64,000 bases of DNA. Origin: Lentzea albidocapillata (GTDB taxonomy: Bacteria > Actinomycetota > Actinomycetes > Mycobacteriales > Pseudonocardiaceae). A program made the position numbers and the translations under genes. The notes beneath the pieces were generated by a model. The model was given only the letters and a program-made list of their open reading frames with translations. It searched no databases and was not told the DNA's origin. The stretch is from assembly GCF_000719115.1 (NCBI RefSeq), contig NZ_JOEA01000005.1, positions 1 through 64,000 of the forward strand. The letters run 5' to 3'. Numbering within the stretch: position 1 is the first letter of the stretch; each line of letters starts with the position of its first letter. Of this stretch, positions 56,998 to 64,000 are shown piece by piece.

Positions 56998-57773
56998 GCC
57001 TGGACAAGGTGGTCAGCGGACCGGCCGAAGCCGTGGCGGGCATCCGGTCCGGCGCAAGCGTCGCGGTCGGCGGTTTCGGACTCGCGGGCATCCCGTGGTT
57101 CCTGATCGAGGCGTTGCTGGAGCAGGGCGCCGACGACCTCACGATCGTGTCCAACAACTGCGGCGTCGACGGCGCCGGTCTCGGGTTGCTGCTCGAACAC
57201 CGCCGCATCAGCCGGGTCGTCGCGTCCTACGTCGGCGAGAACAAGGAGTTCGCCCGCCAGTACCTGGCCGGAGAGCTGACGGTGGAGCTCACTCCACAAG
57301 GGACACTCGCCGAACGGCTCCGCGCAGGAGGTTCCGGAGTCGGCGCCTTCTACACGCCCACCGGCGTCGGCACGCTGGTGTCCGAGGGCGGCCTGCCGTG
57401 GCGCTACCACCCGGACGGCACCGTCGCGCTCGCCTCACCGCCCAAGGAGGTGCGCACGTTCCACGGCAAGGAGATGGTGCTGGAGGAGTCCATCGTCACC
57501 GACGTGGCGCTCGTGCGCGCCGCCGTCGTCGACCGGGCGGGGAACTGCGTCTTCCACGCCGCCGCACGCAACTTCAACCCGGCAGCCGCGATGGCCGGCC
57601 GGTTCACCGTCGTGGAGGCCGAACGCGTCGTCGAGGCCGGTGAGATCGACCCGGACCACGTGCACCTGCCCGGCGTCTTCGTGCAGAGCGTCGTCGCGCT
57701 CACCCCGGACCAGGCCGCCCGCAAGGACATCGAGAAGCGCACCACCCGCGCCCGCCAGGAGGAGAAGAACTGA
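56994..57773 (+). CDS. pcaI: 3-oxoadipate CoA-transferase subunit A
   Basis: A 259-residue alpha subunit of a family I CoA transferase ([20 protein letters not shown] and [20 protein letters not shown] are the usual N-terminal blocks; [19 protein letters not shown] is also conserved). With subunit B it moves CoA from succinyl-CoA to 3-oxoadipate. ATG at 56994, overlapping the stub's stop. Subunit B follows with one base between stop and start. Confidence 0.87.
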   Translation: MSLDKVVSGPAEAVAGIRSGASVAVGGFGLAGIPWFLIEALLEQGADDLTIVSNNCGVDGAGLGLLLEHRRISRVVASYVGENKEFARQYLAGELTVELTPQGTLAERLRAGGSGVGAFYTPTGVGTLVSEGGLPWRYHPDGTVALASPPKEVRTFHGKEMVLEESIVTDVALVRAAVVDRAGNCVFHAAARNFNPAAAMAGRFTVVEAERVVEAGEIDPDHVHLPGVFVQSVVALTPDQAARKDIEKRTTRARQEEKN

Positions 57774-57774
57774 C

Positions 57775-58422
<648 letters not shown>

Positions 58423-58498
58423 CAACTCTCCGCCTGTGCGGCGTTGCGCCGGCACCGGACTGCCCGCGTAGCTCAGAAGCCGTTGGTGCTCAACACTT

Positions 58499-58666
58499 TC
58501 AGGAGCAGATGCATCCTCGCGTCAGCGCGGAGACCGTGGTCGCGGTGCAGTACCGCGCGCCCAGCGAGTCGTGTTCGCGCCACAGGTGAGAACACACCAC
58601 GCAGGTCGCATCGTTGTCGAGGGCGGTCACGTCGTTGTCGAGGGCGGTGGTTCCTGAATCAGGCAT
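58499..58666 (-). CDS. Small Cys-rich RGCIC protein
   Basis: A 55-residue protein starting with ATG at 58666, with GGAG eight bases upstream. Four cysteines in CVVCSHLWREHDSLGARYC and TRGCICS match a small actinobacterial family of probable zinc proteins of unknown role. The N-terminal part has a 7-residue tandem repeat (TALDNDV, TALDNDA), matching a 21-base DNA repeat. Confidence 0.68.
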   Translation of the reverse strand: MPDSGTTALDNDVTALDNDATCVVCSHLWREHDSLGARYCTATTVSALTRGCICS

Positions 58667-58809
58667 GCGGTTACTCCGATGATCGGCGCTGGAACGGAAG
58701 AACGGATTCGCCAGCGCGTACGCCTGGCCGGGGAGCCGAGTTCGTCTCGGCGCTGCTGCACGACGTGCCCTCGGTGGCCCCACCGTACTCCGCCACGGGC
58801 AGAGCCTGC

Positions 58810-59679
58810 TCAGCGCCACGTCGGCGCCAGATCCTCGTCCGCCTGAACGACCATGGACTCCAGCCGCGGGCCGCCGAACGTGGTGACCATGGCGACGTCG
58901 GCCGCGTCCCGGCCCCTGCCGATGACGACGCGGCCCTTGCGGGGCTCGTTGTTGCGCGGGTCGAAGGTCCACCAGCGGTCGCCGAGCCAGACCTCCATCC
59001 ACGCCGCGAAGTCCATCGCCGCGTCGCCGGGCGGCACGTCCACGTCCGGCAGGTAGCCGAAGACGTACCGGGCGGGGATGTTGAGCGCGCGGCAGAACGA
59101 GATCGCCAGGTGCGTGAAGTCGCGGCACACACCGAAACCGGCCGCGTTGACGTCGGCCGCGGTGGACAACGCGGTGGAGGTGCCGTAGCCGAAGCTCAGC
59201 GACTCGTGAACGTGCCGGCAGATCTCCCGCACCCGGCCGTAGCCCGGCGGATGGGCACCGAACCGCGACCAGGCCTCGTCACCGAGCACGTCGGACACGC
59301 AGTACCGGCTCGGCAGCGTGTACATCAGCACGTCGTCCGGCAGACCGTCGGGCAGCGTCTCCGGCACGGTCTCGTCCACGTCCTCCGTCCTGTCCGGTAC
59401 GTCCACCCACGCGTTGTAGTGCACTGTGGACAGACCGGGGGGAAGCACGACGCGGGTGTTGCGGTTGCCGTACAGGTCGAGGTGGTGCCGCATCGGGACG
59501 TCCGGCTGCACGTCCATGTGCTCCTGACTCACCCGCACGTCCGCGCTCCACAGCGGCCGCACGAGGAACACCGCGGGCGTGGGCACCTCGGCGCGGTAGG
59601 TGAACGCGCAACCGACGCGGAGCAGCCTGGTGCCCCACGTCAGCTGTGCCACGCCATTACCGTAGTGGCGCGAGTTCAA
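58810..59679 (-). CDS. Transglutaminase-like cysteine protease family protein
   Basis: A 289-residue protein: N-terminal beta domain (about 1-120, LLRVGCAFTYRAEVPTPAVF) and transglutaminase-like core (about 150-270) with the catalytic Cys in AGFGVCRDFTHLAISF and the Asp in RWWTFDPRNNEPRKGRVVIG. At the place where the family often has His-Ala-Trp, the sequence is DFAAWMEVWLG, so the catalytic His may be missing. The TTG start at 59679 overlaps the stop of the preceding small gene (TTGA), supporting translational coupling. Likely a protein-modifying or peptide-hydrolysing enzyme, or a non-catalytic relative. Confidence 0.8.
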   Translation of the reverse strand: MNSRHYGNGVAQLTWGTRLLRVGCAFTYRAEVPTPAVFLVRPLWSADVRVSQEHMDVQPDVPMRHHLDLYGNRNTRVVLPPGLSTVHYNAWVDVPDRTEDVDETVPETLPDGLPDDVLMYTLPSRYCVSDVLGDEAWSRFGAHPPGYGRVREICRHVHESLSFGYGTSTALSTAADVNAAGFGVCRDFTHLAISFCRALNIPARYVFGYLPDVDVPPGDAAMDFAAWMEVWLGDRWWTFDPRNNEPRKGRVVIGRGRDAADVAMVTTFGGPRLESMVVQADEDLAPTWR

Positions 59680-59831
59680 CGCACCCGCTCCGGTATGTGG
59701 TCCAGCGCGCGCAACACGTGCACTGCGAGATCCTGTGCCGCCTTGCCGTCGAGCTGGGCCTGATCGGTCAGCACGTCCTGCACCATCTTGAGCCTGCGCT
59801 CATACGCGGATGTGTAGGTCTGTGTGGTCAT
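59676..59831 (-). CDS. DUF6307-like small protein
   Basis: A 51-residue helical protein (TYTSAYERRLKMVQDVLTD; QLDGKAAQDLAVHVLRALDH) typical of the DUF6307 family of actinobacteria. Function is unknown. It starts with ATG at 59831, overlapping the stop of the upstream gene (ATGA), and its stop overlaps the transglutaminase start. The three genes form a compact, coupled operon. Confidence 0.68.
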   Translation of the reverse strand: MTTQTYTSAYERRLKMVQDVLTDQAQLDGKAAQDLAVHVLRALDHIPERVR

Positions 59832-60361
59832 CGAGCTCCTCGGAACGTCTGTTCGGGTATGCGGGTGCTGCCGGTTTCCACGAAGTCCACAGTGGATTCA
59901 CTCGCCACGGCGCCGTGCAGCAGGGCCTCGGCGGTGTCGGCGTTCTGACGCTGGGCGGCGCACATCATGGCGTGGTGGGCGGCGGAAGGTTCGGTGTCGG
60001 GCGGGACGAGGAGCAGGGTCAGGCAGCGCCGGTCTCCCGCGATGACGTCCACGGTGTGCGCGGGCCTGGACCAGAACCCGTTGAGCCGCACCCGGACGCC
60101 GCGTACGGCGATCTGGCGTGGCGCGGTGTCCCACTCGGTCAGGTTGTAGCTCACCCGCGGGATCTCGCCCAGCCGAACTGCCAGCACCGTCAGCAGCGCG
60201 GGCAGTTCGGCGGCGAGGTCCCGGGAACGTGGCCACCAGGCACCGTCGACATGCCCCGTGGAGAGCGCATTCGGCCGCAGCCGTAATCGCAGCGGAGTCC
60301 GAAGCTGCTCGGTGGCCGTGACGGCCGGAGGGGCCATGGAAAGGTGAGGAGCCGACGTCAT
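59828..60361 (-). CDS. DUF5994-family protein
   Basis: A 177-residue protein (RLRPNALSTGHVDGAWWPRS; LPALLTVLAVRLGEIPRVSY; PRQIAVRGVRVRLNGFWSRP) with the pattern of DUF5994 proteins, which are common in actinobacteria and of unknown function. It heads the transglutaminase operon. ATG at 60361 with GGGAG upstream. The 203-base region upstream, to the DUF6292 stop, is AT-richer and holds the promoter. Confidence 0.76.
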   Translation of the reverse strand: MTSAPHLSMAPPAVTATEQLRTPLRLRLRPNALSTGHVDGAWWPRSRDLAAELPALLTVLAVRLGEIPRVSYNLTEWDTAPRQIAVRGVRVRLNGFWSRPAHTVDVIAGDRRCLTLLLVPPDTEPSAAHHAMMCAAQRQNADTAEALLHGAVASESTVDFVETGSTRIPEQTFRGAR

Positions 60362-60564
60362 GCCGGGACTCCCGTCTCCAGTCCTGAGGAGGACCGGTTC
60401 AGGTTTCACCGAGTGCGACGTGAGCTTGAGTGCTCAGGTACGAGATGCTCTCAGCAAAATCGATACTACACCATTTCCGGCATGATCGCCGAAAAACGAT
60501 TTCCGTTCCGGAAATTGAAGATCCGCCATTCGACGCGAAATCTTCTGGCGAAAATCGTGTGGCG

Positions 60565-61032
60565 TCAGGGTGCGTAGCGTTCCATGCACTCCGCGAGGTC
60601 CGACCACCCCATCGGAGGCGGGCCCGCCACGGATGGCTGCCGGACGCCGGGACGCGTCATGGACTCGGCCACGAGGCCCGCCACCGCCTCCGGTGCCTGC
60701 ACGATGTCCCCGGAAAGGCGGCCGAGCACGATCAGCGGCTCGGCCGGATCGGTCTCGATCGACACCGCCCAGCCCTGCGTCGCGCTCCAGACGAGCATGA
60801 CGTCGCGGTCCGGATGGGCCACCGCACGGCAGCCGAGCGCGATGTAGGCCGTGGCGGTGTCGGTGACCTCGAAGCTGGCGCCTTCGCGCGGCACGCCGAG
60901 GGCCTCGGCGACCTTCCACACGTACCGCTCGAGGGCCCCGGCCAGCAGGTGGGTGCCCTCCGACGTGGCGGCCGGCGCGACGTTCCGGCGGCGTGAGACT
61001 CGATCATCACTGATGGGCGCGGTCACTGCCAT
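60565..61032 (-). CDS. DUF6292-family protein
   Basis: A 155-residue protein (TSEGTHLLAGALERYVWKVA; TAYIALGCRAVAHPDRDVML; WSATQGWAVSIETDPAEPLI) matching DUF6292, found next to regulatory or phage-like genes in actinomycetes. No known function. ATG at 61032. A 342-base gap lies upstream of it. Confidence 0.74.
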   Translation of the reverse strand: MAVTAPISDDRVSRRRNVAPAATSEGTHLLAGALERYVWKVAEALGVPREGASFEVTDTATAYIALGCRAVAHPDRDVMLVWSATQGWAVSIETDPAEPLIVLGRLSGDIVQAPEAVAGLVAESMTRPGVRQPSVAGPPPMGWSDLAECMERYAP

Positions 61033-61374
61033 GCGACTCCGTGTTCCTCAGATCGCTGCGGAGCCACAACGGGCGGACTCACAGACCGCGGAGGTGCCGA
61101 AGCGAGCGGACGAGCCGATCAACGACTCTGCGCTCCCACTATAACCGCTCGCAACACTGGCGAAACATTCTCGGGCGGTCGTTGCGGCAGATGCCCGCGA
61201 CCATCGCCGCCGGCGCGCGGGGGTGCGGCTCCGCCCAGCCGGCCTCACCGCAGCGCCGATGTGGTCCTCCCCACGCCGATCAGCCGTGACGGAAAAGCAG
61301 GCGATTTTCGACAAAGGCCGGTTGTGTTTTTTCGTCACGAGCGAGATTCACGCCGGACTGCCGGTGAGCAATGG
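61033..61374. other. Intergenic region, 342 bp
   Basis: No gene is supported. A possible long-range hairpin exists (CGTGACG at 61285-61291 and CGTCACG at 61333-61339) near the end of the degraded MarR gene. The rest has no clear structure. Confidence 0.5.
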
Positions 61375-61822
61375 TCACTCCGAATCGGACGAAGTTCGCC
61401 GGCTCGGCCAGTTCGAACTGTCCTGGCTGTAGCGGATCAGAAATCGTGCGAACTGGTCGCGCTCAGCGGCCGTCCACGCGGTCGTGATGAGCTCGAAGGT
61501 CTCGCGCTGTTCGGAGGCGAACCGGCGGCGTTCGGCCTCGCCCGCGCCGGTGAGTTCGAGGACCGTCCGGCGGCCGTCCGCCTGCGAGGCGGCACGCCGG
61601 AGCAGGCCGTCCGCGATGCAGGCGGCCACGGTCCGGCTGGCGACAGGCTGGGCGACCCCCATCCCGCCGGCGAGCCCGCCCACCGTCATCTCGCCGGAAC
61701 TCTCGTGGACCAGGTTCAGCACGAGGTTCCGGGTGAGGTCCCCCGTCCGCCCGAGGTGCGGCGGCGCAGTCGTGACAGTGCGGGCCCGACCTGGTCGAGC
61801 AGGTCCTCGTCGTCGCCGGCCC
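61375..61822 (-). pseudogene. MarR-family regulator, frameshifted
   Basis: The main reading frame below 61722 is clearly MarR-like (MTVGGLAGGMGVAQPVASRT; LLRRAASQADGRRTVLELTG; TAWTAAERDQFARFLIRY). Upstream of it the natural N-terminal continuation (DEDLLDQVGPALSRLRRRT) is in another frame, joined through a run of five C (61740-61744). No ATG, GTG or TTG is available for that continuation, so the gene has lost its start and frame. It is divergent from the amidohydrolase remnant, its likely former target. Confidence 0.68.
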
Positions 61823-61835
61823 CGGACTGGGGCGA

Positions 61836-62012
61836 GTGACCACGACCACCATCACCGGAGCCAGGGGCTTCGACGGCGAGAAGAACCGCGGCCGCGTCGC
61901 CGAAGGGCTGCGCGCCGACCTCCTGCTCGTCGACGGAGACCCCACCACCACGATCTCGGACACCCTCAACACGCGTGCCGTCTGGCGCCGTGGTGCCGGT
62001 CTCGGGCGCTGA
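61836..62012 (+). pseudogene. Amidohydrolase remnant (N-terminus fused to C-terminus)
   Basis: A 58-codon frame starting with GTG at 61836 joins TTTTITGARGFDGE, the opening of imidazolonepropionase-like amidohydrolases, to GRVAEGLRADLLLVDGDPTT, the closing metal-amidohydrolase segment of the same family. The whole metal-binding barrel between them, several hundred residues, is missing, but the frame is kept. This is a deletion product. The C-terminal match is strong; the N-terminal match is shorter. Confidence 0.72.
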
Positions 62013-62122
62013 GCGGGGTCACGCCCTGCCGAGCGCCGCCGCCGGCACCGAGCGGCGCGGCAGCAGCTTCTCCGACTGGTCCCCCGTCGTGGTCGTGCGC
62101 CCTCTCGCGGGGACGCCCGCGG

Positions 62123-62413
62123 CTACACCCGCTCGGACTCGACCGTCGTCACGGACTGACCGGCGGACGGCTCGCGGCTCTCCAGCGAGATCCCGCACTT
62201 GCCGACCAGCGCGGCACCGGCACCGATCGTCGTGACGACCGGAGCGGCGAACGCCGCGATCAACCCGAGGGCCACCGGCACCTCGAGCACCACGTCGTCC
62301 TTGCTGTCCCGCACGACGACGCGACGGTTGAAACCCTCGCTGACCAGCCCGCGCACGGTGTCGACCACCGAGTCGACGGTGGTCCGGGTGGACTCAGGCC
62401 TGGATTCGCTCAT
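62123..62413 (-). CDS. DUF4342-domain protein
   Basis: A 96-residue protein whose core (GFNRRVVVRDSKDDVVLEVP) and hydrophobic end (LGLIAAFAAPVVTTIGAGAA) match DUF4342. It probably associates with the membrane. Function is unknown. ATG at 62413, with GAGGAG upstream. Confidence 0.8.
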   Translation of the reverse strand: MSESRPESTRTTVDSVVDTVRGLVSEGFNRRVVVRDSKDDVVLEVPVALGLIAAFAAPVVTTIGAGAALVGKCGISLESREPSAGQSVTTVESERV

Positions 62414-62506
62414 GATTCTCCTCGCACTGCGGATGTCCTTGACGACTCCAGAGTGCCTGCGGCCGGAAGCCCTGCCATCAGGGTTTCCCCCTGACCTCCA
62501 CCTGAT

Positions 62507-63619
62507 CTATCCCTCATCCGCGACGGCCACGAGGGTGAACTCGGCACGCCCGGAACGCACGCCGTTGACCTGCAGCTCGACGGCGTGCCGCCCGGGGTGG
62601 TAGCGGCGCGTGGTCAGCACCCGGAACGAGTGCGCCCGGCTGAGTTCGTAGGTCTCACCGGGCCCGACGGTCCGGGTGGTGAGCTTGAAGGTCTTGCCGG
62701 TGAGCGTGCCGTTGGCCTTGAGGTGGTGCACGACGTAGTCGATCACCAGCCGCGCGGGCTCCTGGCCGAGGTTGCGCACCGAGCCCGTGAACGACAGCGT
62801 CTCCCCGATCACCACGGTGCCGGAGGTGAGCAGCGGACCGGTCACGTCCAGGTGCGCGGAGGTGAACCCGAGCAACTCCAGCGCGCCGGGATGGCCCTGT
62901 TTGACGAGCGTGCGCAGACCGTGGCGCACGACGCGTGCGGTGTTGTCGTCGGGCGCGGCCATCCACTCGCTCGCGGTCGCGACGACGAGTTCCGGGTCCC
63001 GGCGGCTGATGTCGTTGAGGTGGTTGGCGACCGACCGCCGGACGTACTCGCTCTCGTCCCGGTACAGCGCGTCGAGGATCGGCAGCGTGGCCTTGGGCCC
63101 GGCGAGGATTCCGGGCACGCGGACGGCCCAGGGCAGCAGCGGGCGCGTGCCCTCCGAGGCGAGCCGGCGCACGTCCGCCGACTCCGAACGGGTCCAGAGG
63201 AAGATCGTGTCCAGTGCCCGCCCGAGATCCTGGCCGAGCAGGGCACGCAGGGCGAACTCCGAGGTCAGCCGGGGTGTCAGCTCCGCCAGCAGAGCGAGCG
63301 CGTCGTCGAACGCGTCCACACCGCCCTCGTCGATCGCCTTCGCGGCGACGGCACTGGTGACCGGCCAGATCAGCCATCCGGTGAAGGAGGGCACCCCGGC
63401 GGCCGCGCGCACGGTCCGTGCGAACGAGGTGTAGTCGCCCGGCAGGTCGGCGAGCAACGCGTCACGGATGAGGTCGCTGCGCTCCCTGAGCGCCAGCGGC
63501 GCCAGGGCGGTTTCGGCCGCGCTCAGCCGGGGCAGGCGCGCTCCCGGTGACACGGTGTGCAGGGCGGCGGTGAGGGCACGAACGGCAGGAGCACCGATCA
63601 GCTCATCGGCAAAGGGCAT
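62507..63619 (-). CDS. HEAT-repeat DNA alkylation repair-like protein (AlkC type)
   Basis: A 370-residue protein: N-terminal HEAT-like helical repeats (about 1-245, SEYVRRSVANHLNDISRRDP; VRHGLRTLVKQGHPGALELL) and a C-terminal beta-sandwich (about 255-365, GETLSFTGSVRNLGQEPARL; DYVVHHLKANGTLTGKTFKL). This order is that of AlkC-group DNA glycosylases, which remove alkylated bases such as 3-methyladenine. The catalytic residue cannot be verified by eye. ATG at 63619. Confidence 0.83.
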   Translation of the reverse strand: MPFADELIGAPAVRALTAALHTVSPGARLPRLSAAETALAPLALRERSDLIRDALLADLPGDYTSFARTVRAAAGVPSFTGWLIWPVTSAVAAKAIDEGGVDAFDDALALLAELTPRLTSEFALRALLGQDLGRALDTIFLWTRSESADVRRLASEGTRPLLPWAVRVPGILAGPKATLPILDALYRDESEYVRRSVANHLNDISRRDPELVVATASEWMAAPDDNTARVVRHGLRTLVKQGHPGALELLGFTSAHLDVTGPLLTSGTVVIGETLSFTGSVRNLGQEPARLVIDYVVHHLKANGTLTGKTFKLTTRTVGPGETYELSRAHSFRVLTTRRYHPGRHAVELQVNGVRSGRAEFTLVAVADEG

Positions 63620-63814
63620 GTCGTTCTCCGCCGGAGACTGATCCGGAGTAGTGGGAAGCCAGGCAGGACAACGCTACCCGGCACCGGCTCGTCACCGGTT
63701 CGGTCTATCGCCTTTCCGCGGGCGTGCACGCCGAATCGCGCAGGCTCTAACATTCCCTGCGAGCGCGTTGAGCGACCAGCGCCGCGAACTCGATTCCGGC
63801 GAGAGGACGACGGT

Positions 63815-64000
63815 ATGGGCGACTTGACGATCCCACCGAGCCAGGACGGCGCACCCACCGCCGGAGCCGAGCGGCAGGACCCGGTGGAGCGGCTCGACGA
63901 CGCGACCGACGCGTTGATGATGCTGCGGGACGGTTTCTCCGGCGAGGAACCGCTCGACGAGGTGCTGCAGCGGCTCAGCGAGACCGCCACGAGAGCGGTC
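63815..64000 (+). CDS. N-terminal part of a GAF-domain protein, cut by window end
   Basis: 62 codons from an ATG at 63815 (PVERLDDATDALMMLRDGFS, EPLDEVLQRLSETATRAV) match the beginning of GAF-ANTAR proteins such as the one at 51034-51804 (LDEVTTALERLSEALSREDD). The rest, including the expected GAF and ANTAR domains, is outside the window. It is divergent from the AlkC-like gene. Confidence 0.62.
   Translation, partial: MGDLTIPPSQDGAPTAGAERQDPVERLDDATDALMMLRDGFSGEEPLDEVLQRLSETATRAV

Noticed and set aside
58462..58476. Stretch resembling the 5' end of a tRNA (GCCCGCGTAGCTCAG)
   Set aside because: No matching D-stem, anticodon arm or 3' acceptor strand follows.
60472..60516. ATTTCCGG...CCGGAAAT inverted repeat upstream of the DUF5994 operon
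   Set aside because: Arms of eight bases separated by about 29 bases in an AT-richer region; could be chance, so not listed as an operator.
61285..61339. Possible large hairpin CGTGACG...CGTCACG
   Set aside because: Only seven paired bases at the base of a 41-base loop; too weak to call a terminator or RNA element.

Overview
The window is 64 kb of very high-GC DNA with strong GC3 bias, frequent GTG/TTG starts, LacI, PucR, HxlR, LysR and MarR regulators, ECF sigma factors and many secreted carbohydrate-active enzymes. This fits a filamentous actinomycete. Families such as DUF5994, DUF6307 and DUF6292 suggest Pseudonocardiaceae (a Lentzea, Saccharothrix or Amycolatopsis relative), but the genus cannot be fixed from sequence alone. 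No rRNA, tRNA or CRISPR array was seen.

Layout. 1-2.8 kb: a redox island with a BCP/PrxQ peroxiredoxin, a membrane-anchored molybdopterin oxidoreductase and two broken fasciclin (Mpt70/Mpt83-like) genes, with promoter motifs resembling those of mycobacterial SigK. 3-11 kb: secreted arabinan, pectin and glucan enzymes (two GH43-AbfB arabinofuranosidases separated by an IS200/IS605-like remnant, two SGNH acetylesterases, a beta-helix protein, a GH64-ricin beta-1,3-glucanase), several preceded by LacI-type operators. 11-15.8 kb: GreA-like protein, D-amino-acid dehydrogenase with PucR regulator, HxlR regulator. 16-19.5 kb: ATP-grasp ligase and an ECF42/DGPF sigma module. 19.5-21 kb: GH62-CBM13 arabinofuranosidase. 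21.3-25.8 kb: a cassette around a TPR-CHAT protease-like protein, the best candidate for an undescribed conflict or signalling system. 25.8-31.5 kb: hydrolase, KAS III-like enzyme, LysR/DoxX, HD-GYP-LuxR, DsrE. 31.9-38.8 kb: PL9 pectate lyase, a four-gene sugar-acid operon (Gfo/Idh, DUF993, TIM-barrel isomerase, truncated glycerate kinase) behind two LacI-type operators, and GH6 cellulase. 38.9-46.9 kb: GH9 cellulase divergent from an ABC transporter-GH1 beta-glucosidase-LacI set of the CebEFG-BglC-CebR type. 46.9-54.7 kb: alcohol dehydrogenase, sensory-rhodopsin-transducer-like protein, Cys-rich copper-binding protein, shortened Ppx, SpoIIE phosphatase, GAF-ANTAR, GT4, HNH-like protein, F420-reductase-like protein and MarR. 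54.7-58.4 kb: beta-ketoadipate genes (LysR, thiolase, CoA-transferase subunits). 58.4-64 kb: small conserved actinobacterial proteins, a transglutaminase operon, a degraded MarR/amidohydrolase pair, DUF4342, an AlkC-like protein and the start of another GAF protein.

How it fits together. The main theme is plant cell-wall breakdown. Secreted GH43, GH62, GH64, PL9, GH6, GH9 and acetylesterases attack arabinan, rhamnogalacturonan, homogalacturonan, beta-glucan and cellulose. The ABC importer brings in cello-oligosaccharides, the GH1 enzyme cleaves them, and the 4-gene operon probably degrades a sugar acid to glycerate 2-phosphate. Operators around a GCGCT core fall into two classes, implying at least two LacI regulators, only one of which is encoded here.

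A second theme is deletion scars. Both fasciclin genes, the glycerate kinase 3' end, Ppx, a pcaD-like 32-codon stub, an amidohydrolase and a MarR gene have all lost segments or frame. Either this locus has undergone many small deletions or the assembly is imperfect at repeats and homopolymers (an 11-C tract next to a 6-G tract lies at the glycerate kinase break). Read coverage is needed to decide.
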